DNA from: Lactonifactor longoviformis DSM 17459
GTDB taxonomy: Bacteria > Bacillota > Clostridia > Lachnospirales > Lachnospiraceae
Length of the DNA: 64,000 nt
Reading direction: 5' to 3'
Assembly: GCF_900129135.1 (NCBI RefSeq)
Contig: NZ_FQVI01000021.1
Coordinates: 1-64,000 of the forward strand
The notes under the pieces are model-generated. The model saw only the letters and a program-made list of their open reading frames with translations, did not search any database and was not told the origin of the DNA. The stretch's first letter is position 1. Each line of letters opens with the position of its first letter. Shown piece by piece: positions 55,100 through 63,690 of this stretch. The position numbers were made by a program, and so were the translations under genes.

Positions 55100-56071
55100 A
55101 TGAAGGAAATTGGTGGATACCTTGAATTAGAAGAGCTGGCCGGGGAAGAATATTATAAAGACATGTATCGCCTGAATTTGGGCAGGACAGCCCTGCTGTA
55201 CCTATGCCGGCTTAGGGGATGCAAAAAGCTTATACTTCCCTATTTCCTGTGTGATTCTGTAATAGAGTCCTGCAGACAAGAGGGAATAGCCATAGAATAT
55301 TATCATATAGACAGAAATTTAATCCCTCAGGTACCGGATGCCCTGGAGTCCGGAGCTTACCTTTATCTGGTGAATTACTATGGTCAGCTAACAGATAAAT
55401 CTATTCTATATTATAAGAAGAAATACAAGCATATTATCGTTGATCATACTCATGCATTTTTCCAACGCCCCCTTCCCGGGGTAGATACTATATACTCCTG
55501 CCGAAAATTCTTTGGGCTTCCTGACGGAGCTTATCTGTCTACAGACGCATCCCCAGTACTTCCCCTATCCCAGGATCTGTCCGGCAGCCGCATGGAACAT
55601 CTTCTGGGACGATATGAAAAAGATGCCGCCTCCTACTATAGCACAATGTTAAACAATGCATCCTCTTTTCAGCAGGAGTCTCCGAAGTTAATGTCCCGTC
55701 TTACTCAGAACTTATTGAAAGGCATTGATTATGAGCGCATCATAGAACGGCGGGAAATTAACTACCGTCGTCTGGATAAATATCTTGGGGACAGGAATCC
55801 ACTGCCTTTTCAGATGCCCAGAGGACCTTTTACTTATCCCTTTTATTATCCTAAGGGCATAGAGCTTAGAAAATTAACTGCCTCCTGTAAGCTTTACCTT
55901 CCAACCTATTGGAATAACGTAATTCAGCACGCAGCAGCTGAAAGTGTTGAATATGACTATGCATCTAATATCCTTCCCCTTCCCTGTGATCAAAGATATA
56001 GCCCACGGGATATGGATGCAGTGGCTGAAAGATTATTTGCTGCAATCAAAGATTTGGAGAGAGAAAAATGA
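55100..56071 (+). CDS. PLP-dependent aminotransferase-fold protein, substrate unknown
   Basis: About 324 residues from the ATG at 55100 (MKEIGGYLEL); AAGGA lies 14 bases upstream, rather far. It resembles a short DegT-type enzyme: NLGRTALLYLCRLRGCKKLILPYFLCDSV, VNYYGQ, IIVDHTHAFFQ (Asp and His by the cofactor) and IYSCRKFFGLPDGAYL with a candidate Schiff-base Lys. The C-terminal half is divergent. It overlaps the ATP-grasp gene by 4 bases, so the two act together. A role in making or activating the amino sugar or its acyl group is inferred. Confidence 0.65.
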   Translation: MKEIGGYLELEELAGEEYYKDMYRLNLGRTALLYLCRLRGCKKLILPYFLCDSVIESCRQEGIAIEYYHIDRNLIPQVPDALESGAYLYLVNYYGQLTDKSILYYKKKYKHIIVDHTHAFFQRPLPGVDTIYSCRKFFGLPDGAYLSTDASPVLPLSQDLSGSRMEHLLGRYEKDAASYYSTMLNNASSFQQESPKLMSRLTQNLLKGIDYERIIERREINYRRLDKYLGDRNPLPFQMPRGPFTYPFYYPKGIELRKLTASCKLYLPTYWNNVIQHAAAESVEYDYASNILPLPCDQRYSPRDMDAVAERLFAAIKDLEREK

Positions 56072-57324
56072 GACATCGGCTGCTAATATTAGGATCCCTG
56101 ACTGAATTCGTGCTTATTACCCGTATGGCAAAAGAGCGGGGTTTCTTTACCGTCGTGTGCGATGCAAATGAGAATGGGCCCGCTAAGGCATTTGCAGATC
56201 GCGCATATCATATTAATGTAGAAAAGACAGATGAGATAGCAGTTATCTGCAAAAAGGAAAAGATAGACGGGATAATCACTTCATTTTCCGATCGCCTTTT
56301 TGAGTGTATGGTAAAAATTGCTGCCAAAGCAGAACTAAAATGTTATCTAACCCCTGATAAACTGGATTATTACCGGAACAAAATTATTATGAAAGATATG
56401 CTAACACAGCTGAAAATCAGTACTCCCAGCTATCGAAATCTAAGACCGGATTTCCAGCTTCATGATTTAGAGGATATACAATTTCCTGTGGTTGCAAAAC
56501 CTGTAGATAAATATGGTTCCAGGGGGATCTACGTATTGAATCAGCCGGAGGAAATCCGCCGGTATTTCCATGATATATGTAAAACTTCTGAAATCAAAGA
56601 AATTCTAATTGAAGAATACAATCCGGGCTACGAATTTAATATGATGTCCTGGGTATTGGATGGAAAAGTACATGTACTCAGCATTGCAGACCGGGAAAAA
56701 ACAGAGATAGAACCCGGCAGAATCCCAATCAGCACCCGCAACGTATATCCCTCCCGCTTAATGGAAGATGTATATGCTGAAGCGAGTACTATCCTTCAGA
56801 AGGTTGCGTCCTATACTCAGCAAAAAGAGGGGGCTCTCTCTATGCAGTTTTTCTGGAGACCTGGTGAGCCGGTTCAGGTCTGTGAGATCGCCGGACGATT
56901 TTTCGGCTATGAGCATGAATTAGTAGAATACAGCAGTGGTCTATCCATTGAGAAGCTTCTCTTAGACTATGTCTATGACGAACCTTCTCTTAGAAGAGAC
57001 TTGTCTGCGCACTCCCCCTGGTTCTCCCGCTGCAGTGCTGTCTTATATTTTCATGGTAGGGAAACTGACATTATGGATGAAAGTGAGGCAGTCAGTCTTT
57101 CCAAAGAGGAAGATATTGAAAATTCTATCCTTTTCTACAAGGAAGGGGAACGTATATCCCCAGAAAATCCCCGCCCCTACGTGGCCCGGTATTATATAAC
57201 CGGGGATACGCGGGAAGCAGTTGATAAGCGAACAAAAGAAATTTTCCACAAAATGACGATCAAAAATACCGCGGGGGAAGAAGTTTTGTACCGTAACCGA
57301 GTGCCGGAGTATCCGGCAAGATAA
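56068..57324 (+). CDS. ATP-grasp ligase (carbamoyl-phosphate-synthase-like)
   Basis: 418 residues. The N-terminal Rossmann-like part is RLLILGSLTEFVLITRMAKERGFFTVVCDAN, the linker DKLDYYRNKIIMKDMLTQLKISTP, and the ATP-grasp core FPVVAKPVDKYGSRGIYVLNQPEEI, ILIEEYNPGYEFNMMSWVLDG, ALSMQFFWRPGEPVQVCEIAGRFFGYEHEL. The C-terminal 100 residues are the usual lid and tail. Such enzymes join a carboxylate to an amine via an acyl phosphate. The WecE-type amino sugar nearby offers an amine acceptor; attachment of an amino acid is my inference. Convergent with the carboxypeptidase gene. Confidence 0.75.
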   Translation: MRHRLLILGSLTEFVLITRMAKERGFFTVVCDANENGPAKAFADRAYHINVEKTDEIAVICKKEKIDGIITSFSDRLFECMVKIAAKAELKCYLTPDKLDYYRNKIIMKDMLTQLKISTPSYRNLRPDFQLHDLEDIQFPVVAKPVDKYGSRGIYVLNQPEEIRRYFHDICKTSEIKEILIEEYNPGYEFNMMSWVLDGKVHVLSIADREKTEIEPGRIPISTRNVYPSRLMEDVYAEASTILQKVASYTQQKEGALSMQFFWRPGEPVQVCEIAGRFFGYEHELVEYSSGLSIEKLLLDYVYDEPSLRRDLSAHSPWFSRCSAVLYFHGRETDIMDESEAVSLSKEEDIENSILFYKEGERISPENPRPYVARYYITGDTREAVDKRTKEIFHKMTIKNTAGEEVLYRNRVPEYPAR

Positions 57325-57354
57325 AAAAGACGAAGCACTGCTTCGCCTTTTTTA
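57322..57354. terminator. Bidirectional terminator
   Basis: AAAAAAG, stem CGAAG/CTTCG with a 5-base loop, then CTTTTTT. Placed exactly between the convergent ATP-grasp and dac genes. Confidence 0.85.
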
Positions 57355-58731
57355 TTTCTTTCTGTTCAGAATCAGCCGAATAACCACCATCAAAACAGTA
57401 AATACTATTAATCCGCACAGAACCAGTATTATCAGCTTCATTATATTTTGCGTATGTTCTTTCTTTTTATTTTGTTCCTTCTGTATTCTCTTCTGTTCCT
57501 CCTGTTGTTCTTTCTCAATAGCCTCCTGTTCTTCCTGTTCTTTCACCTGATCATAGGATTCTCTGGTCACTGTCACACTTCCAACCGGGTATTCACTGCA
57601 CCTATAGGTGGTTAGTACCTTATCCTGCTGTACATCTTCAAGAACTTCCAATTCAGATTCCTCCATCCCGGCAGGAATAACCCCTTCTCCCCCCTGAATC
57701 ACCTCGCCCTTTGCTGTGAATTTCAAAGCCTTGAAATTATCAAATCCATAATCCAAAACTGTCTTTGTATCCTTGACAATCTGGGTTCCATCCCCTTTCA
57801 TCAAAACACATACCAAGAGAAGATTATTTCTCTCCGCAAATGTTACCAGAGTACTTTGGGCTGCGTCTGTATAACCAGTCTTCCCACCCAGACATCCCTC
57901 ATAGTACCAGTCGCCTTCATGGATCATAGCATGATGATTGTCAAATGTCCTTGCCTTAGGATTTTTATTTGTCGGCTCTATTGTATAAACGACTGTTCCA
58001 AGTATCTTTCTGAAGGTTTCATTCTGAATGGCTGCCTGACCAATCAATGCCAAATCATGAGCAGTGGTATAGTGGCTGTCATCGGGAAGACCATTGGCAT
58101 TATTAAAATGGGTTCCTGTACAGCCCAAATCTGCTGCCTTTTCGTTCATCATATTCACAAAATTCTCTACACTCCCGCCAACATATTCAGCCACCTGCGT
58201 TGTAACCTCATTGGCTGATTTCAACATCATTGCATAGAGACATTGTTCCATAGTGAGAACCTCTCCCACCTGCATACCGATATTACTGCTCCCCGGATAA
58301 GCATCCTTAACTCCGGTTTCTGTAAAGGTTACCTGCTCGTCCAGGCTGCTGTTCTCCAGAGCCAGCAGAGCAGTCATTATTTTAGTAGTACTTGCAGGAT
58401 ACATTCTCTGATCCATTGATTTATTGAATAATACCGTGCCTGAAGCGGCATCCATCAGTATTCCTGTTTCCTCTGCAATATCCACAGCTTGGGGCCAGCC
58501 GGCAATTCCATTAGTAGTTACAACAGATGGATCGGCCGGCGCAGGCGGTACTGCCTCCGATGTGCCCCCACTGTCCTCCTCCGGCAGTTCCCCAGCAGAC
58601 TGCTCTGTATCATTGCCCGCAGTACCAGATTCCGTTGCCCACACCTGAATGGGGCTTATATTGCTAAATACAATTGCAGCCGATACCGTACAGGCTGTTA
58701 TTGCGCCAAATATTCTTGTTTTCAATCTCAT
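57352..58731 (-). CDS. D-alanyl-D-alanine carboxypeptidase (PBP5/DacA-F type)
   Basis: Trims the terminal D-Ala of peptidoglycan stem peptides outside the cell. Start ATG at 58731 (MRLKTRIFG) with GAGGTG 6 bases before it; a GTG 9 bases earlier overlaps that site. Signal peptide, acidic linker, then S11 domain with YPASTTK (SxxK), KSANEV (SxN) and GKTGYTDAA (KTG). The C-terminal region has a Glu/Gln-rich coiled coil (about 410-440) and a membrane helix near the end, instead of the amphipathic anchor of E. coli PBP5. 459 residues. Confidence 0.94.
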   Translation of the reverse strand: MRLKTRIFGAITACTVSAAIVFSNISPIQVWATESGTAGNDTEQSAGELPEEDSGGTSEAVPPAPADPSVVTTNGIAGWPQAVDIAEETGILMDAASGTVLFNKSMDQRMYPASTTKIMTALLALENSSLDEQVTFTETGVKDAYPGSSNIGMQVGEVLTMEQCLYAMMLKSANEVTTQVAEYVGGSVENFVNMMNEKAADLGCTGTHFNNANGLPDDSHYTTAHDLALIGQAAIQNETFRKILGTVVYTIEPTNKNPKARTFDNHHAMIHEGDWYYEGCLGGKTGYTDAAQSTLVTFAERNNLLLVCVLMKGDGTQIVKDTKTVLDYGFDNFKALKFTAKGEVIQGGEGVIPAGMEESELEVLEDVQQDKVLTTYRCSEYPVGSVTVTRESYDQVKEQEEQEAIEKEQQEEQKRIQKEQNKKKEHTQNIMKLIILVLCGLIVFTVLMVVIRLILNRKK

Positions 58732-58761
58732 TCTCTTCACCTCATACGCAGATTCTTTTTT

Positions 58762-58790
58762 ATTATATGATATTATCCGGTATGACGCAA
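58762..58790 (-). promoter_or_regulatory. Sigma-A-type promoter of the carboxypeptidase gene
   Basis: On the minus strand TTGCGT, a 17-bp spacer, TATAAT, about 25 bases before the ATG; it partly abuts the upstream terminator. Confidence 0.6.
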
Positions 58791-58794
58791 GACT

Positions 58795-58828
58795 AAAAAG
58801 GCCGCAGCCTGACAGCTGCCGCCTTTTT
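58795..58828. terminator. Terminator of the choline-kinase fusion gene
   Basis: AAAAAGGC-GCAGC stem with one mismatch on each arm, 6-base loop, T-runs on both strands. 27 bases behind the stop at 58855. Confidence 0.88.
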
Positions 58829-58854
58829 ATTTCATGAAACTCCTCTAGTACATT

Positions 58855-60714
58855 TTAGCACTTTTTTACATATGTTAAAACATACTCGTCTCTCTTCTGC
58901 ATCGCGCGTTTCATCCGGTCTATGCCATAGGATCCGAAATCCTCACCCCGAGCCTCTTTTAATATCGTCCATGCACTCCACAAAACATCCTGGCAAATTT
59001 TAAAAATAGCTATTTTCTCTTTTGAAATTTCATCCGGCTGTTTTTGAAAATAATGCTCCAGAAAGAGCTCCTCCTCCAGTGGCTTAAAATCACACTCCGC
59101 CAGATGGGCTGCCAAATCCCACATGGGGTCATTATATCCAGCGTATTCCCAGTCAATAAGGTACATTTTCCCGTTTTTGTCCTTAATAAAATTTTCTGCT
59201 ACCAAATCGTTATGGCAGGGTTTCAGCTCTGTGCCCAGTTCTTCCAGGTGCTCCAAAAGTTCATAGAAAAATTTATCCACAGCCTCAAACCCGTCATAAT
59301 AGACTCCGTTTGCTTCATGGATTTGTTTCTTATATTTTTCATATTCTTCTTTCACACTAAAAGTGCCATACATCTTCATATTTGATTCATGAAGTTCTCT
59401 CAGAATGGCCGTTGTTTTCTTCATGTTCATCTCTAAACGAGCCGTCTTTCCATTTAGTGTTTCGGCCTGTGGAATACACTCTGTAATCTTAATTCCAGTT
59501 TCAACATTACAGTACACCGTAGAAGGATTAATTCCCAGCGCTGATGCTAAGGCCGCATTATGCTGCTCACTCTTTCTGTCTATCATTACATCTGTCCCTG
59601 CACCAGGCATCCGCAAAATATAGCGTTTTCCCTGCACTTTAACAAAAAAGTTGGTATTGGTCATGCCTCCGCCTATGCTGCATTCCTCTATGTCCTCATC
59701 TCTTACAGACATACATACTTTTAATGTTTCTCTGGCATGATTTTCTTTTCGAAGCCTTTCCCTCTTTTTAATTTTGGGATACACTAATTTTTCTGCCTTA
59801 CGGTAAAGCTGGTCGTTTTCAATCACGGTCCATGCCATATCATCAGCCATCACCCCTGTAATCTGATAAATACGGCCAATATTCTCAAGAACATATTCAT
59901 AGTTCAGCAAAGGGTTCTGATTATCCTTGAAGTAATCCAGCATCTTTTCAAATAAAGCATACGATATCTTACTGATGCCTACCAACTCGGCATCAATATG
60001 ATTCATCTGTTTGATATCTTTTGAGATTCTAAAAATCGTATTGTCCGGATTTAGTTCTACGTACGCCTCATCATTAGAATCGCTGGGATTTGTAAGAAGA
60101 ACACAATTTCTGTCAGGACATTCCAGCAATTTGGAAATAGCAGTCTCCTCAAATATCTGATTGGCATCCACCAAAAGAAAATCCTCTTTTATAAATCCTT
60201 TCACCGTACTCAGTGACGCCATAGTTCCGGTCCATTTATACCTGTCATTTACTACCAGATGGACATTCCTACGGTTTTTGAAGTAATTTCTATACTCATC
60301 TTTCTGATATCCAACAACAATATAATAATTCTCTATTCCATGCAGAGACAGGTTTCTCATGATCAGTTCAATCACTGGCAGTCCGTCAATGGTAAGAAGT
60401 CCGATTGGCTTTGTAAAGCACAGATTGATTCCAGCCGCCAGTATCACAGCACTTTTCACAAATGAACTATTCTCTCCAGAATCTAAAATCAGTCTCTCAA
60501 CCTGCTTATTCTCAAGACTATTCTCAAGATATTCCCGCCCTTTTCCAGAGAGACCATATTTTTTATCTTTTTCTATTAGATATCCTTCCCCAACCAATTC
60601 CTTCAAAGAAGAATTAATATTCCCAACGGACATGTTGCAGGCCTTGGCTAAAGCCCTCTGGTTTATAAACCCCAATTTGTTAATATGATAAAGAATATTA
60701 TAATACTTGTGCAT
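58855..60714 (-). CDS. Winged-helix / LicC-like nucleotidyltransferase / LicA-type choline kinase fusion
   Basis: 619 residues. Residues 1-65 form a MarR-like winged helix (INQRALAKACNMSVGNINSSLKELVGEGYLIEKDKKYGLSGKGREYL). Residues 88-315 match LicC-type cytidylyltransferases (SAVILAAG, YYIVVGYQKDEYRNYF, LVDANQIFEETAI), but the phosphate loop reads AAGINLCFTKPIGLL, without the Arg and the PK pair of active enzymes. Residues 345-619 are a complete choline/ethanolamine kinase: GGGMTNTNFFV, YILRMPGAG, KPCHNDLVAENFI (Asp503), LIDWEYAGYNDPMWDLAAHL (Asp521). Promoter 60759-60787 with a palindrome at its start point suggests self-control. Probably makes phosphocholine; the middle domain may be a sensor. 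Confidence 0.85.
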   Translation of the reverse strand: MHKYYNILYHINKLGFINQRALAKACNMSVGNINSSLKELVGEGYLIEKDKKYGLSGKGREYLENSLENKQVERLILDSGENSSFVKSAVILAAGINLCFTKPIGLLTIDGLPVIELIMRNLSLHGIENYYIVVGYQKDEYRNYFKNRRNVHLVVNDRYKWTGTMASLSTVKGFIKEDFLLVDANQIFEETAISKLLECPDRNCVLLTNPSDSNDEAYVELNPDNTIFRISKDIKQMNHIDAELVGISKISYALFEKMLDYFKDNQNPLLNYEYVLENIGRIYQITGVMADDMAWTVIENDQLYRKAEKLVYPKIKKRERLRKENHARETLKVCMSVRDEDIEECSIGGGMTNTNFFVKVQGKRYILRMPGAGTDVMIDRKSEQHNAALASALGINPSTVYCNVETGIKITECIPQAETLNGKTARLEMNMKKTTAILRELHESNMKMYGTFSVKEEYEKYKKQIHEANGVYYDGFEAVDKFFYELLEHLEELGTELKPCHNDLVAENFIKDKNGKMYLIDWEYAGYNDPMWDLAAHLAECDFKPLEEELFLEHYFQKQPDEISKEKIAIFKICQDVLWSAWTILKEARGEDFGSYGIDRMKRAMQKRDEYVLTYVKKC

Positions 60715-60733
60715 AAATAAATCCCCTTTTTAT

Positions 60734-60754
60734 ATAGTTCAATTTTTGAACTAT
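60734..60754. promoter_or_regulatory. Palindromic operator over the transcription start of the fusion gene
   Basis: Perfect arms ATAGTTCAA and TTGAACTAT (9 bp) with a 3-base centre. It begins 5 bases downstream of the -10 box, so a bound protein would block initiation. The winged-helix domain of the downstream product is the obvious candidate ligand. Confidence 0.75.
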
Positions 60755-60758
60755 TGTG

Positions 60759-60787
60759 ATTATATCCGATGAACAGAAGTTTGTCAA
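60759..60787 (-). promoter_or_regulatory. Consensus sigma-A promoter of the choline-kinase fusion gene
   Basis: On the minus strand a perfect TTGACA, 17-bp spacer and perfect TATAAT. Such strength makes sense under a repressor. Confidence 0.88.
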
Positions 60788-60921
60788 TAACAAACCAACT
60801 GTTTAAGTCCATTTCTGCAATGCTAAGTTTAATTTAACCATCGTGCATAGCGTTGTCTTGTATATCGGCAGTTTCTTCTCAGCCTACCTATTTCATTATA
60901 CTATTACTATATATTAGCAAA

Positions 60922-60981
60922 TTACTTTTTAAATAAAATAGGAGCTATTGCCACATAGATGTATATCCATCCATACTGCAT
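60922..60981 (-). CDS. Possible 19-residue hydrophobic peptide within a hairpin
   Basis: ATG at 60981 preceded by AGGAG (spacing 3); the peptide is MQYGWIYIYVAIAPILFKK. The ribosome site lies in the stem of a hairpin (AGGAGCTA with TAGCTCCT about 34 bases further), so translation would be shut off in the folded RNA. I do not recognise the peptide. It could be a chance reading of the terminator region behind the L,D-transpeptidase gene. Confidence 0.3.
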   Translation of the reverse strand: MQYGWIYIYVAIAPILFKK

Positions 60982-60990
60982 TAGCTCCTA
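60938..60990 (-). terminator. Long hairpin behind the L,D-transpeptidase gene
   Basis: Outer stem AGGAGCTA/TAGCTCCT and a looser inner stem with G-U pairs, followed on the minus strand by TATTTTATTT. Likely the transcription end of the gene stopping at 61030. Confidence 0.55.
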
Positions 60991-61029
60991 GAATTTATTA
61001 TTTATTATTAAACCACTTTTTAAATTTTA

Positions 61030-63345
61030 TCATACTTCCGGGTCGGTGGGATCCCAATTCTGGGAAGCCGGTATTTTCTGTGCCACTGGCTTGTCATAAG
61101 GCCCCGGAATCACATTGTCATATATTTCAACTTTCATCCCTAAAGAACAATTGTCAAAGATCCACTTTGCATCCCTAACTGTCATACGTACACATCCGTG
61201 TGATGCAGGGGATCCAAGGCGATTATATTCCGCAGCCGGCAGACTATAACTATTCGTACCATAACCGGCAACCGAATGGAATAGTATTCCGCCTACAATT
61301 CGTGTACAGTACTGACCATATGACGGTCCCATCAAAACTCCCCACCGCTGTTTTTGACTAGTATAGAAAGTTCCCGTAGGAGTTGGGGTAGCAGGTAACC
61401 CAACGGAGCAAACAAAGGAAATTACAGGAATCGTATACCCAGCTCCACCATCCTGTGCATAAATAGTGATACAGCATCTTTGTCTGTTAATCTTAGCCAT
61501 GTATGGTCCCTTAACTTTGCTTCTCAAATCCTGAACCAGTCCACCGCTGCTGTTAAAGTAGTATTTGTAACCATCAATATACTTCCAGCCTGTAACCATA
61601 TAACCATCCGCGCCCAAGTAAAACCACACTTTACCTTTTCTTACCCATGCGCTCTTAGCCAACTTTCCATTCGAATATTTAAACTGCCACAGACCCGAGT
61701 TCGAGATCCATTGACCGGATGTCTCATATGTAGAATTCGCTAATTTATAATCTGAAACATACTTTCCATTCTCATCTACAAATTTTTGTCCAATCCAACG
61801 ATTTACCGCCATACCACCGCCAGCAGTAAGATAATAATTTCCTACCCACTGGTTTGATACCATAGCTCCTCCGCTGCTTAAATAATACCAAATTCCATCT
61901 ACCTCAATCCAACCAGTGGCCATTGCTCCGCTTGGCCAGCAATAATACCAGTACTTTCCATCCTTGAACCAACCTGTAACCATACCTCCATCGGATTTAA
62001 AATAATACCATGCCTTTCCTATTTGGAGCCAGCCCGTTGCCATTGCTCCGCTGGATTTAAGATAAAACCATACATTTCCTATCTTAACCCAGCCCGTCGC
62101 CATGGCCCCGCTGTCGTATAAATAATACCATGTGCTACCTATCTTCTTCCAACCGGTAGCCATACCTCCGCTTCCATTAAAATAATACCATTTGCCCCCA
62201 ATCTGTTCCCAGCCAGTAGCCATAACACCACTTGGATAGCAATAAAACCAAATATTATTCAGATAAATCCATCCAGTCTTCATAATGCCCTGATTATCAA
62301 AATAATACCATTTGCCCCCTAACTGATACCAGCCTACAGCCATAGCTCCGCCTGGTTTTAGATAATACCAGTTATATCCTTCTTGATACCATTCGCTTTC
62401 CTTCATATAACCGTACTTGCCAAAATAGTATCTTTGTCCATTTATCTCTTCCCACTCGAGCTCGGGATACGTACCGTCCTCATATTGATACCACCAGCCT
62501 CTGTCATTGCGCTGCCATCCTTCTTCAACAGGCACATACTCTTTTATAACTTTCCCAGTCTCATCTGTTATGTACTTTACACCGTCAATCAGCTCACCTT
62601 CCGGCTTTGTCTGTATAGGTGTCCCATCTTCATCTAAGTAATACTTATCTTCACCGATCGTCTGAATCCCGAAGCGTTTTTCTAAGATACCATCTTTATT
62701 AAAATATAACTTCTTTCCGCCGATTTCTTTCCAGGCATCTGTCGCGAGAGTAAAGTCCTCATTAATAAAAACATTCTTCAGTGCAGCCGGACCAGTTCCG
62801 TCATCATAGGAAATCTCCGTCTGAAAACCAACTTTTCCTGGCTCCTGTTTTCCATCTGCTCCAAAGTAGCAGTAGATAGCTTTTTCATCTGCATTCTGTG
62901 TCTTCACCCAGGTACTGCGGGCAGTTTTACCGTCCGGAGTTACAAAGTAATATACCGGTTTTGAAATCTCTCCCTCTTGCTCAAAGCCGATTGCTACATA
63001 TCCCTGAAATTCTGCGGGCAGTTCAGGAAGCTTCTCGCCGGATGGCTGACCCTCCTGATATTCATAAACATTCCACTGGTCAAGCACGTCAGGTTTATTG
63101 CTGTCGCTTGCCTCCAATTTAAACAAATACTTAGGAGCCGCCTTCTCTCCCTCTTTTACTGCCCATATCCATCCGCCGTCTGCCTGATTCCATCCCTCGG
63201 CATACGTTACAGTTTTGGAATTGTCACTCTGCTGTGTACCCAGTTCTGTAGGTACATCTCCTGCAGTCGCTCCCACCGGTACCGGTGGTACTAACATCGT
63301 TGCACTCAGCAATAGCGCCAGCAGCCGCATTCTTCTTTTCTTCAT
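61030..63345 (-). CDS. Secreted L,D-transpeptidase with choline-binding-type repeats
   Basis: 771 residues, GAGGAGG before the ATG. Signal peptide (LLALLLSATMLVPPVPVGATA), an N-terminal domain of about 200 residues, a wall-repeat array of about fifteen units (about 275-600), then a C-terminal YkuD domain: GAGYTIPVISFVCSVG, TPTGTFYTSQK, GGILFHSVAGYG and the active-site SPASHGCVRMTVRDAKWIF. YkuD enzymes form 3-3 peptide cross-links or attach proteins and are blocked by carbapenems. The repeats would hold it on choline-bearing polymers, tying cross-linking to the glycan decoration coded nearby. Confidence 0.93.
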   Translation of the reverse strand: MKKRRMRLLALLLSATMLVPPVPVGATAGDVPTELGTQQSDNSKTVTYAEGWNQADGGWIWAVKEGEKAAPKYLFKLEASDSNKPDVLDQWNVYEYQEGQPSGEKLPELPAEFQGYVAIGFEQEGEISKPVYYFVTPDGKTARSTWVKTQNADEKAIYCYFGADGKQEPGKVGFQTEISYDDGTGPAALKNVFINEDFTLATDAWKEIGGKKLYFNKDGILEKRFGIQTIGEDKYYLDEDGTPIQTKPEGELIDGVKYITDETGKVIKEYVPVEEGWQRNDRGWWYQYEDGTYPELEWEEINGQRYYFGKYGYMKESEWYQEGYNWYYLKPGGAMAVGWYQLGGKWYYFDNQGIMKTGWIYLNNIWFYCYPSGVMATGWEQIGGKWYYFNGSGGMATGWKKIGSTWYYLYDSGAMATGWVKIGNVWFYLKSSGAMATGWLQIGKAWYYFKSDGGMVTGWFKDGKYWYYCWPSGAMATGWIEVDGIWYYLSSGGAMVSNQWVGNYYLTAGGGMAVNRWIGQKFVDENGKYVSDYKLANSTYETSGQWISNSGLWQFKYSNGKLAKSAWVRKGKVWFYLGADGYMVTGWKYIDGYKYYFNSSGGLVQDLRSKVKGPYMAKINRQRCCITIYAQDGGAGYTIPVISFVCSVGLPATPTPTGTFYTSQKQRWGVLMGPSYGQYCTRIVGGILFHSVAGYGTNSYSLPAAEYNRLGSPASHGCVRMTVRDAKWIFDNCSLGMKVEIYDNVIPGPYDKPVAQKIPASQNWDPTDPEV
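61545..62520 (-). repeat. Tandem array of about 60-base coding repeats (choline-binding type)
   Basis: About fifteen units of 19-21 codons of the pattern GW..IG..WYYF.S.GAMATGW in the middle of the L,D-transpeptidase, more regular than the array at 46865-48022. Confidence 0.9.
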
Positions 63346-63418
63346 TTATACGTCCTCCTCATGCAATAATTCTATTAACACTGCTGATAAAAATCGGGTA
63401 ACTTTTTATCCTACAGCC

Positions 63419-63440
63419 TATAGTATAAGGGAATACTATA
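63419..63440. promoter_or_regulatory. Palindrome over a possible -10 of the L,D-transpeptidase gene
   Basis: Arms TATAGTAT and ATACTATA (8 bp, exact) with a 6-base centre. The minus-strand TATACT inside it could be a -10 box, but no -35 is convincing. Regulator unknown. Confidence 0.35.
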
Positions 63441-63605
63441 TTAATAGATATATATAATTTACCACTTTTTTCTTCAAAATACAACCAATTCACTCCAAGA
63501 AACAGTCCTGCAGTTATTAAGTTTTCATTAAGCATTGTAACAAAAAAGCCTTATTTTATCCTGGTTTTAAGGAATTGCTAAATGTTCATTTTTTGAATAT
63601 ATTAC

Positions 63606-63634
63606 TTGACAAGCGCACCGGTTTCCTCTACAAT
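63606..63634 (+). promoter_or_regulatory. Near-consensus sigma-A promoter of the licC-like gene
   Basis: TTGACA (63606-63611), a 17-bp spacer, TACAAT (63629-63634). Leader of about 50 bases to the TTG start. The rest of the 345-base gap 63346-63690 shows no gene. Confidence 0.85.
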
Positions 63635-63690
63635 GCATGGTGATAATCCGTTCTAAATTTATAATAATACAGATACAGGAGGAAGTTCTC

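Noticed and set aside
61545-62520. Second regular repeat array
   Set aside because: Same reason: coding wall-binding repeats inside the L,D-transpeptidase.
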